A stretch of DNA of 28,221 bases from JBBRHF01 sp038223055. Its GTDB lineage: Bacteria; Actinomycetota; Actinomycetes; JACCUZ01. This document shows positions 1 to 7,424 of this stretch, in pieces; positions within the stretch are counted from its first letter, which is position 1, and each line of letters starts with the position of its first letter. Under the pieces are notes generated by a model. That model was not told the DNA's origin, searched no databases, and saw only the letters and a list, made by a program, of their open reading frames with translations. The position numbers were made by a program, and so were the translations under genes. The stretch covers positions 1 through 28,221 of the forward strand of contig JBBRHF010000031.1 in the NCBI GenBank assembly GCA_038223055.1. Direction: 5' to 3'.

Positions 1-354
1 CTCGTGTGCGACGTCTCCGCCGTCGCGATGGACTGGCTGCCCTCGGGCAAGCCGCTGGTCGTGACCGAACCGGCGTCGCCCGAGGTCGTGACCACGCGCA
101 CGCCGATGCTCGACGTGGTGCCGCGGCTGTCGCACCTGGACGCCGCAGACGCCGACCGGGTCCTCGCGCTGGTCACCGAGCAGCTCGAGCGCGATCCGAC
201 GGCGCCGCGACGCGCCGAGCTGGTCGAGCACTACCTCGGCGACGTCGCTCCCGGCGCGGCGACCGCGCGGTTCGTGGACGCGTGCAGCTGGGTCATCGAG
301 GCGCGCGACGCCGAGTGGGCGCGCGTGTCGGCGCACGGCCCCGCCGGCCCGTGA
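1..354 (+). CDS. CDP-glycerol glycerophosphotransferase-like protein, C-terminal part (5' cut by window edge)
   Basis: The frame is open from the first base and ends at a TGA at 352-354, so only the last ~117 residues are present. The opening residues LVCDVSAVAMDWLPSGKPLVV match, in pattern, the segment LITDYSSAAFDVLLLGRPVV of the complete homologue on the opposite strand. In the Glyphos_transf (PF04464) family this region lies in the C-terminal GT-B-like lobe that binds the nucleotide-activated donor. The family transfers glycerol-phosphate, ribitol-phosphate or related units to wall glycopolymers at the cytoplasmic membrane. The two homologues are convergent and only 25 bp apart, so this was probably a polymer-synthesis locus extending leftward. 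Donor and acceptor cannot be told from a fragment. Confidence 0.7.
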   Translation, partial: LVCDVSAVAMDWLPSGKPLVVTEPASPEVVTTRTPMLDVVPRLSHLDAADADRVLALVTEQLERDPTAPRRAELVEHYLGDVAPGAATARFVDACSWVIEARDAEWARVSAHGPAGP

Positions 355-379
355 CGGCCCGCCCGCCCGTGACGGCGGT

Positions 380-1669
380 CTACCGGTTCTGCGTCACCGC
401 GCGGAGGGCCGCCGCGATCGCCACGCTCGCGTGCCCGTCGTAGCCGCCCCACAGTTCCTCCCGCAGCCCGGCCTGCTCGGGACCCGGTGCGGGAAGTTCG
501 GCTGCCGCGAGCAGGCGGTCCAGCTCGGCGAGCAGCGTCGCCGCGTCGGAGCAGGCGGTGCCGGGCAGCGCCTCAGGGTCGTAGTAGAACCCCCGGGTAC
601 GCCGGTAACGCTCGAGGTCGGGCAGGTAGTAGACGACCGGTCGGCCGAGCAGCAGGACGTCGAACGCGGCCGAGGAGTAGTCGGTGATCAGCGCGTCGCA
701 CTCGCCGAGAAAGGTGTTGAGGTCGGCGTCGGCCGGGAGCACCACGCAGCCGGGGTGATCGACCGGCGGGCCGGCCACGTTGTAGTGCGCCTTGTAGGCG
801 AGCGTCGCCCCGTGCCGGTGGCAGATCTCGGCCAGGTTGAGGACGAGCCGCCCGTCGACGATGTCGGTGGACCGGTCGTCGCGCCAGGTGAGGAACAGCC
901 CGACGACGCGTCCGGCGTCGTGCAGCCGCTGCCACGTCGCGCCGGCAGCGAAGGCCCGGTCCGGGCGGCGGTCCGCGGCGAGGAGTACGTCGTTGCGCGG
1001 GTAGCCGTGGTGCCAGCACCGATCCAGCGGCACCCCGAAGGCGGACATCATGGCGTGCCGGGAGACCTGTTCGGTCGAGGACAGCAGGAAGTCCGGCGGT
1101 GGCCGGCGCAGCGCCGTCGCGAGGCGGCCGACGAGGCCGGAGGCCCCCGACGTACCGGTCGCCCCCGACGTACCGGTCGCCCCCGACGTACCGGTCAGGG
1201 AGGGTTTGGTCAGGTCCCGCTCGATGTGCTTGATGGGGATCCCGTGCCAGAGGCAGACGGTGGTGGCGCCGCCGCCGAGCCACAAGTTGATGTCCGAGGG
1301 GAAGGCCGAATAGACGTAGATCCCGGCGCGCAGGGCGACCCGGACGCCGGACCGTGACCACCGCAGCTCGGCGCGGTGCCCCAGCGCCCGCAGCCGCTGG
1401 ACCACCTCCGGGGAGCCGCTGATCCACACCGGGACCGTCGCCGGGTCCGCAAGGCAGGAGACGTACAGAAACAGGTGGGCGGCGTTGTCGGCGAAGCGGT
1501 CCAGCGAAGCGCCAAAGGCGACCACCGCGGGGTCACGTCGGACCAGCAGTCGCAGCGGCGCAACGGCTGCCAGGATGGCGCGTTCCCCCAGCCCGCGGGC
1601 GACGATGCGGTGCTCCAGCCGGAGGTGGCGCAGCAGGCGGCGAGCCGCGGTGGCGAGCCTTCGGGTCAC
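380..1669 (-). CDS. CDP-glycerol:polyglycerophosphate glycerophosphotransferase family protein
   Basis: A 429-residue protein of the Glyphos_transf family (teichoic-acid TagB/TagF-like). Visible hallmarks are CLWHGIPIKHIERD mid-protein, the HHGYPRNDVLL segment, LTWRDD, AYKAHYN, and the C-terminal ALITDYSSAAFDVLLLGRPV with the DYSS donor-site signature. It probably adds polyol-phosphate units to a wall or surface glycopolymer on the inner face of the membrane. There is no N-terminal signal. I chose the GTG at 1669 (VTRRLATAARRLL) because codons upstream in this frame show no family resemblance and read through the promoter region of the LCP gene; no good Shine-Dalgarno is visible, so the start is uncertain. 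An in-frame triplicated 18-bp repeat lies after the HGIPIKH motif. Neighbouring LCP ligases fit a role in glycopolymer assembly. Confidence 0.8.
   Translation of the reverse strand: MTRRLATAARRLLRHLRLEHRIVARGLGERAILAAVAPLRLLVRRDPAVVAFGASLDRFADNAAHLFLYVSCLADPATVPVWISGSPEVVQRLRALGHRAELRWSRSGVRVALRAGIYVYSAFPSDINLWLGGGATTVCLWHGIPIKHIERDLTKPSLTGTSGATGTSGATGTSGASGLVGRLATALRRPPPDFLLSSTEQVSRHAMMSAFGVPLDRCWHHGYPRNDVLLAADRRPDRAFAAGATWQRLHDAGRVVGLFLTWRDDRSTDIVDGRLVLNLAEICHRHGATLAYKAHYNVAGPPVDHPGCVVLPADADLNTFLGECDALITDYSSAAFDVLLLGRPVVYYLPDLERYRRTRGFYYDPEALPGTACSDAATLLAELDRLLAAAELPAPGPEQAGLREELWGGYDGHASVAIAAALRAVTQNR
1144..1197. repeat. 3 x 18-bp in-frame tandem repeat in glycerophosphotransferase gene
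   Basis: Three copies of cccccgacgtaccggtcg, the last differing at the final base. They encode a Thr-Gly-Ser-Gly-Ala-rich linker (GTSGAT units) on the minus strand, between the HGIPIKHIERD region and the rest of the catalytic lobe. Confidence 0.95.
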
Positions 1670-1879
1670 CGCGCAACCCGGGTACGTCGGGGCGCTACGC
1701 GGGGCGCGGCGGGCCTCATGGCAGGCGAGTCTACGTATCCCCGGCCGGGGCAGCAGGGAGCGGCAGCAGCGATCCGGCCCGTATCGGGCGACCCTGGGAC
1801 CGCCCGGCGAGCCTGCGCGGGGACGGCGCGGCGCCCCTCTAGCATCGGGCGGTAAACGCCAGCGCCGGCCGCCCGAAAG

Positions 1880-3364
1880 GTGCCTGTCATCCCCTCCCCG
1901 CCCGACGGACCTCCGTCCCGCCTGCTGCGGGCCGGCGCGCTGTCCCTGACAGCGCTCGCCTCGGCAGCGGTGCTGGCGGTGAGCGGCGCCGGCTACGGCC
2001 TGCTGGCCTGGTCGGACTCGAGCATCCATCGCGTCGACGCCTTCGCTGCCGGCGGCACCCGACCCAAGGACACCAGCGGGACGACGTTCCTGCTGGTGGG
2101 CTCGGACGCGCGCACCGGCATGTCGGCCCGAGCCGAGAGGCGGTTGCACGTCGGAACGGTCGCGACGGCGGCCGGCCGGAGGGCCGACACCATGCTCCTG
2201 GTGCACATCCCGGCCGACGACAACAGCGTCACCGTGGTCAGCTTGCCGCGGGACAGCTACGTCCCGATCCCGGCCCACCTCGGCGTGGACGGGACCCGGG
2301 TCCCCGAGCGCGGCAACAAGCTGAACGCCGCCTACTCCGCCGGCGGTCCCCCGCTCGTCACCGCCACAGTCCAGCGAGCCACCGGGCTGCGGATCGACCA
2401 CTACGTCGAGGTGGACTTCCTGGGCTTCGAGCGGCTGGTCGACGCGATCGGTGGCGTCGACGTGTGCGCCCCGACCGCCTTGCGGGACCGCAAGGCGGGG
2501 CTGCAGCTGCCGGCCGGCCGGTCGCACGTCGACGGTCGGGTCGGCCTGTCCTACGTCCGGGCGCGCAGCCTCGACGGCCGGGCCGACCTGGGCCGGATCG
2601 AGCGCCAGCAACGCTTTCTGGCCGCGATGGTGCACCGGCTGACCAGCCGCGAGGTGCTGCTCGACCCGCGGGCGCTGGTGCGGTTCCTGGACGCTGCACT
2701 CGGCTCGGTCCGGACCGACCCGGGCCTGCGGCGGCGCGAGCTCGTCGACCTCGCGACCCGGCTGCGGCACGTGCCCGGCGGCGAGGTTCGCTTCCTGACC
2801 GTGCCGGTCGCCGACCCGTGGGCGCGGCCCGGCGGTGGGGTGGGGGCCGTGGCACTGTGGGACGAACCGGCGGCCCGAGCCCTGTTCGACGGGCTGCGCC
2901 ACGATTCCGGGCTCGGTGACTCCGGGCTCGTTCACTCCGGGCTCGCTCACTCCGGGCGGGCCGCGAGTGCGCAGCCGAGCACACCACGGGTGAGCGTGGC
3001 GCCGGCCCTGCTGCGGGTCCAGGTCTTCAACGGCGTGGGGACGCCGGGCCTGGGTTCGCGGGCCGCCCGCGATCTCGCCCTGCGTGGTTTCGACGTGGTG
3101 GGTCAGGCGGCGAACTGGACCACCCTGGGAGCGAGCGCCACGGTCATCCGCTACGACGGGCGCTACTCCGAGAGCATCAAGACACTGGTGGCGGCCCTGC
3201 CGGGCGCCCGGCTGGAGAAGGTGGCCGGGCTCGGTCGCACGATGCAGGTCGTGGTGGGGTCGACGTACTCAGGGGTCCGGGCGGTGCAGGCCGCGACCGC
3301 GCAGGGCGGGGCCGGATCCCCCGCGGCGACCATCCGCACTGCAGCAGACCGCCTCTGCGGCTGA
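1880..3364 (+). CDS. LCP (LytR-CpsA-Psr) family glycopolymer ligase with LytR_C domain
   Basis: 494 residues. It has a short cytoplasmic N-terminus, a membrane anchor at ~20-43, an LCP catalytic domain at ~68-255 and a C-terminal LytR_C domain at ~378-466. LCP hallmarks are LLVGSDART (71-79), RRADTMLLVH (100-109), VSLPRDSYVPIP (120-131) with the conserved Arg-Asp pair, GNKLNAAYSAGG, IDHYVEVDF and the late Arg cluster YVRARSLDGRADLGRIERQQ. LCP enzymes transfer lipid-linked glycopolymers (teichoic acids, arabinogalactan-like polymers) to peptidoglycan outside the membrane. The start is GTG at 1880, directly after GAAAGG, which is too close for an ideal ribosome site. A 15-bp repeat makes a flexible linker between the LCP and LytR_C domains. 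It is convergent with the thioesterase gene. Confidence 0.9.
   Translation: MPVIPSPPDGPPSRLLRAGALSLTALASAAVLAVSGAGYGLLAWSDSSIHRVDAFAAGGTRPKDTSGTTFLLVGSDARTGMSARAERRLHVGTVATAAGRRADTMLLVHIPADDNSVTVVSLPRDSYVPIPAHLGVDGTRVPERGNKLNAAYSAGGPPLVTATVQRATGLRIDHYVEVDFLGFERLVDAIGGVDVCAPTALRDRKAGLQLPAGRSHVDGRVGLSYVRARSLDGRADLGRIERQQRFLAAMVHRLTSREVLLDPRALVRFLDAALGSVRTDPGLRRRELVDLATRLRHVPGGEVRFLTVPVADPWARPGGGVGAVALWDEPAARALFDGLRHDSGLGDSGLVHSGLAHSGRAASAQPSTPRVSVAPALLRVQVFNGVGTPGLGSRAARDLALRGFDVVGQAANWTTLGASATVIRYDGRYSESIKTLVAALPGARLEKVAGLGRTMQVVVGSTYSGVRAVQAATAQGGAGSPAATIRTAADRLCG
2903..2962. repeat. 4 x 15-bp in-frame tandem repeat in LCP gene
   Basis: Degenerate units of the form (g/c)actccgggctcgnt, encoding DSGLG-DSGLV-HSGLA-HSGRA. 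It forms the hinge between the LCP domain and the LytR_C domain. Confidence 0.95.
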
Positions 3365-3404
3365 TCCCTCGCCCCTCCTGCCCAGCTCCCCTTCGTCCCA
3401 TCCT

Positions 3405-3941
3405 CTATTCGTCGTCGAACCCCGCCTCACGCAAGCGCAGGATGTCCTGGCGCCGGGCCAGCCGGTGCATGCGCCGGATCTCGGCCTCACCGAAGCGCCG
3501 GCGGTCCTCCGCCGTCTCGGCCAGCACCGGAGGCACGGCCCGCGGCCGGCCCACCGCGTCGACTGCCACGAAGACGAGGTACGCCGTGGCGACCCGGGTC
3601 CGCGGCACGCCCGCCTGGTCCCACGGCTCTGCCAGCACGCGTACGCCGACCTCCAGCGAGGTCCGGCCGGACCAGTTGACCTGCGCCTCCGCGTGCACCA
3701 GGTCCCCGACTCGCACGGGCTGGACGAACAGCATCTCGTCCATCGACGCGGTCACCGCCGCCCCGCCCGAATGCCGCTGCGCGACCACACCCGCCACGTC
3801 ATCGACCAGCTTCATCACGACGCCCCCGTGCACGGTGCCGAGCAGGTTGGTGTCGAGCACGGTCATGATCCGGCTCAGGGTGGCGCGGGCCGCGCCCGTG
3901 GGCTTGCCAGGCATCGCGCGGTCGGCGTCGGGAGGATCCAT
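3405..3941 (-). CDS. acyl-CoA thioesterase, hotdog fold (YciA/BACH-like)
   Basis: 178 residues. The N-terminal motif DTNLLGTVHGGVVMKLVDD (~30-48) is the active-site region of hexameric hotdog acyl-CoA thioesterases: the Asn and the VHGG turn followed by the helix carrying an Asp. VRVGDLVHAEAQV and GRTSLEVGV match the second half of the fold. It hydrolyses acyl-CoA to free acid and CoA in the cytosol; chain-length preference is unknown. The ATG at 3941 is supported by a TACCCT hexamer that would start transcription 2 nt upstream. An internal ATG at 3914 (MPGKPTGAAR) is the main alternative. It is divergent from the second LCP gene. The many CoA-thioester genes later in the window give a plausible metabolic setting. 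Confidence 0.85.
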   Translation of the reverse strand: MDPPDADRAMPGKPTGAARATLSRIMTVLDTNLLGTVHGGVVMKLVDDVAGVVAQRHSGGAAVTASMDEMLFVQPVRVGDLVHAEAQVNWSGRTSLEVGVRVLAEPWDQAGVPRTRVATAYLVFVAVDAVGRPRAVPPVLAETAEDRRRFGEAEIRRMHRLARRQDILRLREAGFDDE

Positions 3942-3949
3942 AGGTACAA

Positions 3950-3959
3950 AGGGTACGGT
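3950..3959. promoter_or_regulatory. overlapping divergent -10 hexamers between thioesterase and LCP genes
   Basis: On the minus strand TACCCT (3955 to 3950) predicts a start 2 nt before the thioesterase ATG. On the plus strand TACGGT (3954-3959) predicts a start about 10 nt before the LCP ATG. The hexamers share two bases. No clear -35 elements are visible. Inference from motif and spacing only. Confidence 0.4.
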
Positions 3960-3975
3960 CGGACCGTGAGCGCGC

Positions 3976-5244
3976 ATGCCTGACTGGCCCGAGGGCTGGG
4001 CCCGGAACCCGCCGAACCGGCCTGCGCCACAGGGTCCGGACGGGGCACGGCCCGATCCGGCGGACGCCGAGACGCGCGTGGTCCCGACCCGCGGCGGACC
4101 GACCCGAGACGTGCCGACCCGAGACGTGCCGACCCGCGGCGGACCGATCCGCCCGCCCGCGGACGACGCCACGCGGGTCCTGCCCACGGCCGCACATCAG
4201 GAGCCCCGCCGCGCCGATCGGCCACCCCCGCCCGCATCCGGCCGCGCCAACCGGCAACCCCCGCCCCCTCCCCCACCGCGGCCGTCAGCGAGAGCGCCCC
4301 GCCGCGGACCCTCGGCCCGAGGCGGCGGTCGCCTGGTACGGCGCGTCCTGTTAGCCCTGCTCCTAGTCGTCGCGCTGGTCGGCGGGCTGCTTCTGTTCTT
4401 CGTGTCGCGGGTGGCCAAGGTCGACGCCCTGGCCGACTATCCGGGCCGCCCTGCGGTGACACCGGGAACAGACTGGCTCCTCGTCGGGTCGGACAGCCGC
4501 GAGGGGCTCACCCCCGAGCAGCGCAAGAAACTCACGACGGGTGGTTCCGCTGGTCGACGTACGGACACGATCATCCTGCTGCACACGCCCTCCGGCGGCG
4601 GCGGCCCGACGATGGTGAGCCTGCCGCGGGACTCCTACGTGCCGATCCCGGGCCACGGCCGCAACAAGCTCAACGCCGCGTTCGCGTTCGGCGGCGCGCC
4701 GCTGCTGGTGCAGACCGTCGAACGGGTGACCGGCATCCGCATCGACCACTACACGCAGATCGGGTTCGGCGGCTTCGTCGGTGTCGTCGACGCGGTCGGC
4801 GACGTGGAGCTGTGCCCGTCGCGCGACATCAAGGACAAGAAGAGCGGCCTGAACGTCCGCAAGGGCTGCCAGCCGATGGGCGGCACGACGGCGCTCGCCT
4901 ACGTCCGGGCGCGCTACTTCGACCCGAGAGGCGACCTCGGCCGGGTGGCTCGCCAGCAGGAGTTCCTTAGCGCGATCTTCGCCAAGGTCGCCACGCCGGG
5001 AGTGCTGCTCAACCCGATCAAGGTGGTGCGGCTGGGCGACGCCGGCACCAAGGCGCTGACCGTCGACACGCACGACGGCGCGGTCGACCTGATGCGCTTC
5101 GCTCTCGCCATGCGCGCGGTGGCCGGTGACAAGGGAACCAAGACGACGGTGCCGGTGGCCGACGCCAACTTCCGCACCGCAGCCGGGTCGTCCGTGCGCT
5201 GGGACCGGGCCAAGGCCATCAAGCTGTTCAACTCCCTGCGCTAA
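3976..5244 (+). CDS. LCP (LytR-CpsA-Psr) family glycopolymer ligase
   Basis: 422 residues. The long disordered Pro/Arg-rich cytoplasmic N-terminus (~1-118) contains a PTRDVPTRDVPTR repeat and a run of prolines. A membrane anchor follows at ~123-142 and an extracytoplasmic LCP domain at ~166-330. Conserved segments are LLVGSDSREG (168-177), RRTDTIILLH, VSLPRDSYVPIPG (214-226), RNKLNAAFAFGG, IDHYTQIGFGGFVGVVDA and YVRARYFDPRGDLGRVARQQ. There is no LytR_C domain, unlike the LCP gene at 1880. Two LCP paralogues within 2.5 kb are common in actinobacteria, where they share or divide attachment of wall polymers. The arginine-rich cytoplasmic tail could be a phosphorylation or interaction region, which is inference. 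The ATG at 3976 has only a weak GTGAG upstream. Confidence 0.9.
   Translation: MPDWPEGWARNPPNRPAPQGPDGARPDPADAETRVVPTRGGPTRDVPTRDVPTRGGPIRPPADDATRVLPTAAHQEPRRADRPPPPASGRANRQPPPPPPPRPSARAPRRGPSARGGGRLVRRVLLALLLVVALVGGLLLFFVSRVAKVDALADYPGRPAVTPGTDWLLVGSDSREGLTPEQRKKLTTGGSAGRRTDTIILLHTPSGGGGPTMVSLPRDSYVPIPGHGRNKLNAAFAFGGAPLLVQTVERVTGIRIDHYTQIGFGGFVGVVDAVGDVELCPSRDIKDKKSGLNVRKGCQPMGGTTALAYVRARYFDPRGDLGRVARQQEFLSAIFAKVATPGVLLNPIKVVRLGDAGTKALTVDTHDGAVDLMRFALAMRAVAGDKGTKTTVPVADANFRTAAGSSVRWDRAKAIKLFNSLR
4084..4158. repeat. 5 x 15-bp in-frame tandem repeat in LCP N-terminus
   Basis: Units ccgacccgcggcgga / ccgacccgagacgtg (x2) / ccgacccgcggcgga / ccgatccgcccgccc, encoding PTRGG-PTRDV type pentapeptides in the disordered cytoplasmic tail. 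Confidence 0.93.
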
Positions 5245-5284
5245 CCCTCCCCTGGCCTTCCCGTCCACGATCGTGGTTCGGTGA

Positions 5285-5404
5285 TGGCATGCCGACTGGG
5301 CCGCCTACCCGACGGAGATCGAGGCGCTGCTCGAACAGTCCGCCCGTGGGAAGTCCGAGGCGCTTGCCGCGCACGAGCGAAGCGCCGGTCTGCTGGCGCA
5401 GTGA
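5285..5404 (+). pseudogene. antitoxin remnant (C-terminal fragment)
   Basis: Reading from an in-frame TGA at 5282, the sequence gives a 39-residue piece with no start codon, including DWAAYPTEIEALLEQSARGK and ending HERSAGLLAQ. An acidic, helical C-terminus of this kind is usual in small antitoxins that precede PIN-like toxins. Its stop overlaps the GTG of the following fragment by GTGA, as in translationally coupled toxin-antitoxin operons. The DNA-binding N-terminus is missing, so it cannot be functional. Family assignment is by pattern and context only. Confidence 0.45.
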
Positions 5405-5499
5405 CCCGGGCGACCCGGGCGCTGCTCCTGGACGAGATGCTCTCGCCCACGATCGCCGACCACCTTGCGCGGGAGCGGCACGTGTGGGACTGGCGCTAG
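5401..5499 (+). pseudogene. PIN-like (DUF5615-type) toxin remnant, N-terminal fragment
   Basis: A 32-residue reading frame beginning GTG at 5401. The core LLLDEMLSPTIADHLARERH matches the typical opening of DUF5615/Mut7-C PIN-like toxins: LLLDE, with the acidic active-site Asp, then a helix. It then stops after HVWDWR, where a full toxin would continue for ~80-100 residues. With the antitoxin tail just upstream it is the scar of a toxin-antitoxin module of which both outer ends were lost. Confidence 0.5.
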
Positions 5500-5521
5500 T
5501 GCCAAGTTCCCGACGGAACCT

Positions 5522-6280
5522 TCACGCGCGATCTTCGGTGAGAAGTCCCGCCAGGGGCGACTGGACAACGGCGCGCCGGAGCACGACCGCGACGAGCGGC
5601 CCGGCGACGATGAGCGTCAACCAGACGATGGATATGACAATGATCTCGAAGAGATCTCCGCGATCGACTCCGCGTGCCACCGAGACGGCGACGAGCGCGC
5701 CGACCGCAGTTGCGAAGCTCAACACGAAGAGCCAGCGGATCGTCCGCTCGACCTTGTTCCTCTGCATGAACACCGGAGCGAGGACGGCGAGGGCGAGGCT
5801 CATCAGTAGGTATCCGAGCTCCTCGAGAGCGACGAAGACGCCGTTCGGGTTGTACATGGTGAGAATCGCCCAGCCGTCGAGTTGACCTTTCTCGAGACTC
5901 GGTTGCAGCACCGTGACCTGGATGAAGTAGGTGATTAGCAGGACTGCGGCCGCGATGATCGCGAGGCACAACCCGAGCAAGCTGAAGATCTTGCGCGTCG
6001 GAGGGGCGTACTCGTGCACCGACGCGATGAAAGCGATGAAGAGGAGCATCAGCAGCATGGCGGGGTACATCCACAGGTAGTCCACGGGCCATTGATCGGC
6101 GATGACGTCGCTTGAGAACGGATAGGGGACGTCGTTCGGGACAGCCGTCAACGCCAAGGCGAAGGAGACGACGGTGACGCCGGTCATCATGAGCGCGACC
6201 AAGTACCCAACACGCAAGGCGAGGCGAGGCCCCGTGCGGTCGGGCGTCGATGGCTTCGCTGCCTTCTCACCGCCGGTCAC
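5522..6280 (-). CDS. hypothetical six-helix membrane protein
   Basis: 252 residues that I do not assign to a named family. Predicted membrane segments lie at about 25-48, 68-88, 98-122, 147-172, 181-203 and 212-236. The N-terminal tail is short and charged (EKAAKPSTPDRTGPR). The loop after helix 3 contains VLQPSLEKGQ and the segment MYNPNGVFVALEELGYLL. The start is GTG at 6278-6280 with a good GAGGGGG ribosome site about 7 nt upstream. Codon bias is less GC-extreme than in the housekeeping block, and its neighbours are pseudogenes, which suggests horizontally acquired cargo. The reading frame is intact, so it may still be expressed. No catalytic or transport motif is visible. Confidence 0.7.
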   Translation of the reverse strand: MTGGEKAAKPSTPDRTGPRLALRVGYLVALMMTGVTVVSFALALTAVPNDVPYPFSSDVIADQWPVDYLWMYPAMLLMLLFIAFIASVHEYAPPTRKIFSLLGLCLAIIAAAVLLITYFIQVTVLQPSLEKGQLDGWAILTMYNPNGVFVALEELGYLLMSLALAVLAPVFMQRNKVERTIRWLFVLSFATAVGALVAVSVARGVDRGDLFEIIVISIVWLTLIVAGPLVAVVLRRAVVQSPLAGLLTEDRA

Positions 6281-6332
6281 CGGGACCCCCTCGCTATCAC
6301 TCTCAGGTTCGAAGATAACAATGGGGTCGGAC

Positions 6333-6470
6333 TTATTGCTCCCTCATCAGCAACTTCCGCCGAACAGGCAGGCCTTGTAGCCGGCCCCACGCGGTGACCA
6401 CGTCGGCGGACCAGACGAAGCCGGGTGGGATCCTGAGGATACGTTTGCGTGCATCCGGCTCAAGCAAGCC
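6333..6470 (-). pseudogene. unidentified C-terminal coding fragment
   Basis: On the minus strand a frame with strong GC third-position bias runs through PDARKRILRIPPGFVWSADV and ends KLLMREQ with a TAA at 6333-6335. It begins abruptly at the point where similarity to the group II maturase stub stops, without its own start codon. I read it as the tail of another gene joined to the intron remnant by deletion. The family is not recognised. Confidence 0.35.
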
Positions 6471-6599
6471 GTGAAGATCCTTTGCCGCAGACGCCGTACG
6501 TCGTCCTCGGCGGCCCGCCGGTCAAGCGCGGGCCAGTCGGGGAGTTGGCCCGTTCACCGCGCCGACCTCGACGGACATCGCCGCCTGCTTGGTCGTCAT
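6467..6599 (-). pseudogene. ltrA: group II intron reverse transcriptase/maturase, frameshifted N-terminal stub
   Basis: From ATG at 6599 the frame reads MTTKQAAMSVEVGAVNGP and hits a stop after 26 codons. Shifting frame gives DWPALDRRAAEDDVRRLRQR followed by IFTA. Actinobacterial group II maturases begin with this pattern: a VNGP segment, then a D-W...DVRRLRQRIF helix, then the RT0/RT domains. Here a small deletion/frameshift separates the two parts, and everything after IFTA (the RT fingers, palm, X and endonuclease domains) is missing. It is therefore dead. The structured intron RNA region lies immediately upstream on the same strand. Confidence 0.7.
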
Positions 6600-7175
6600 G
6601 GCGCCCCCGCCCTTCGGTTTCCGGTGTCGCCGTCAGTTGTCTCCGCACAGGCTCACCCGGCCCGCGTCAGCAACGTTTTCGGGCCGGGCGTCACACCCGG
6701 GTGCGGCCGGTTATCCGGGACGACGACCGGCGGAGGACCGATCATCACGTCCCGGTTTCCGCTGCCCTTCAGCCGCCGGCGTTCGCTTCTCGGGCCGTCC
6801 TGCGCCCGCGGGGGACTCGGACCCGTCTCACGGTCGGCTTGCCGGGCAGCACCATCCCAGCCCGGACCCCAACGGGGTTGTCACGTTCCCCCATGCGCGA
6901 GACACGACCGTGCAGGGTGCCCCCTGTGCCCCCGGGAACGGCGGTGTTCCCACGACCGGCCCGGTGCCGCCAGTCGCCGCCTGCCGCTTCTCAGCGGCCA
7001 GCTCCTGCACCCCGGCACCATAATCCATCACCCGGAGCTCACTCTCACGAGGCGTCATCAGGGGTTCACTCACGTTCACCCGTCCGGTCTTCCCCTCACC
7101 TGTAGTCCCTGGATGGAACAGGGACCCTCGGGCTTGAACTCTGAGCTTCGCACCCCGCCGTTGCCAGCAGCGCAC
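6467..7175 (-). mobile_element. group II intron remnant (5' RNA part plus maturase stub)
   Basis: About 570 bases upstream of the maturase stub carry no credible gene but read on the minus strand like the 5' ribozyme portion of an actinobacterial group II intron. It is dense in complementary GC-rich helices and has the order ...gtgagtgaacccctgatg...ctccgggtgatgg... before the maturase ATG. A GTGCG at 7175-7171 fits the GUGYG 5' intron consensus; a second GTGCG at 7153 is an alternative boundary. Domains V and VI, the rest of the ORF and the 3' splice site are absent. Boundaries are inferred, not proven. Confidence 0.6.
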
Positions 7176-7290
7176 GTCAGAGCGGGGACAGGCCTCGAAC
7201 ACTGGCCTGGGACTACGTCGTCAACCATCACCGCCGACCCTCCAACCGACCAGCCCACTCGTCGCAAGCGACCTCGTGCTGCACCACCGG

Positions 7291-7357
7291 AAGGATGCCC
7301 CATCCTCGGAGTTTGCGGATCTCAACAATCCACATTCTCCCAGGTCAGGGGCACCTT
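7291..7357. repeat. imperfect inverted repeat in gene-free stretch
   Basis: AAGGATGCCCC at 7291-7301 faces GGGGCACCTT at 7348-7357 (one base gap), and GGATGcccCATCC forms a small hairpin at 7293-7305. The rest of 7176-7424 shows no gene. It could be an insertion-sequence end or a terminator-like structure left by decay; I cannot name it. Confidence 0.35.
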
Positions 7358-7424
7358 TCACTGTCCCGACACCCCAAGACCATGATCACCTAGACCGCCG
7401 TGAATACCCTGGGCAGATGCCCGG

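Noticed and set aside
380..2950. An 856-codon open frame on the minus strand
   Set aside because: Only the part from 1669 down to 380 looks like a protein family. The upstream half is antisense to the LCP gene and is a product of GC bias.
5265..5276. Palindrome ccacgatcgtgg after the second LCP gene as a terminator
   Set aside because: Six base pairs with no loop and no U-tract; too short to call.
6449..7385. Open frames of 144-304 codons in the 6.4-7.4 kb stretch
   Set aside because: Pro/Arg/Ser-rich, overlapping in several frames, no motifs or ribosome sites. The region is better explained as a group II intron relic on the minus strand.
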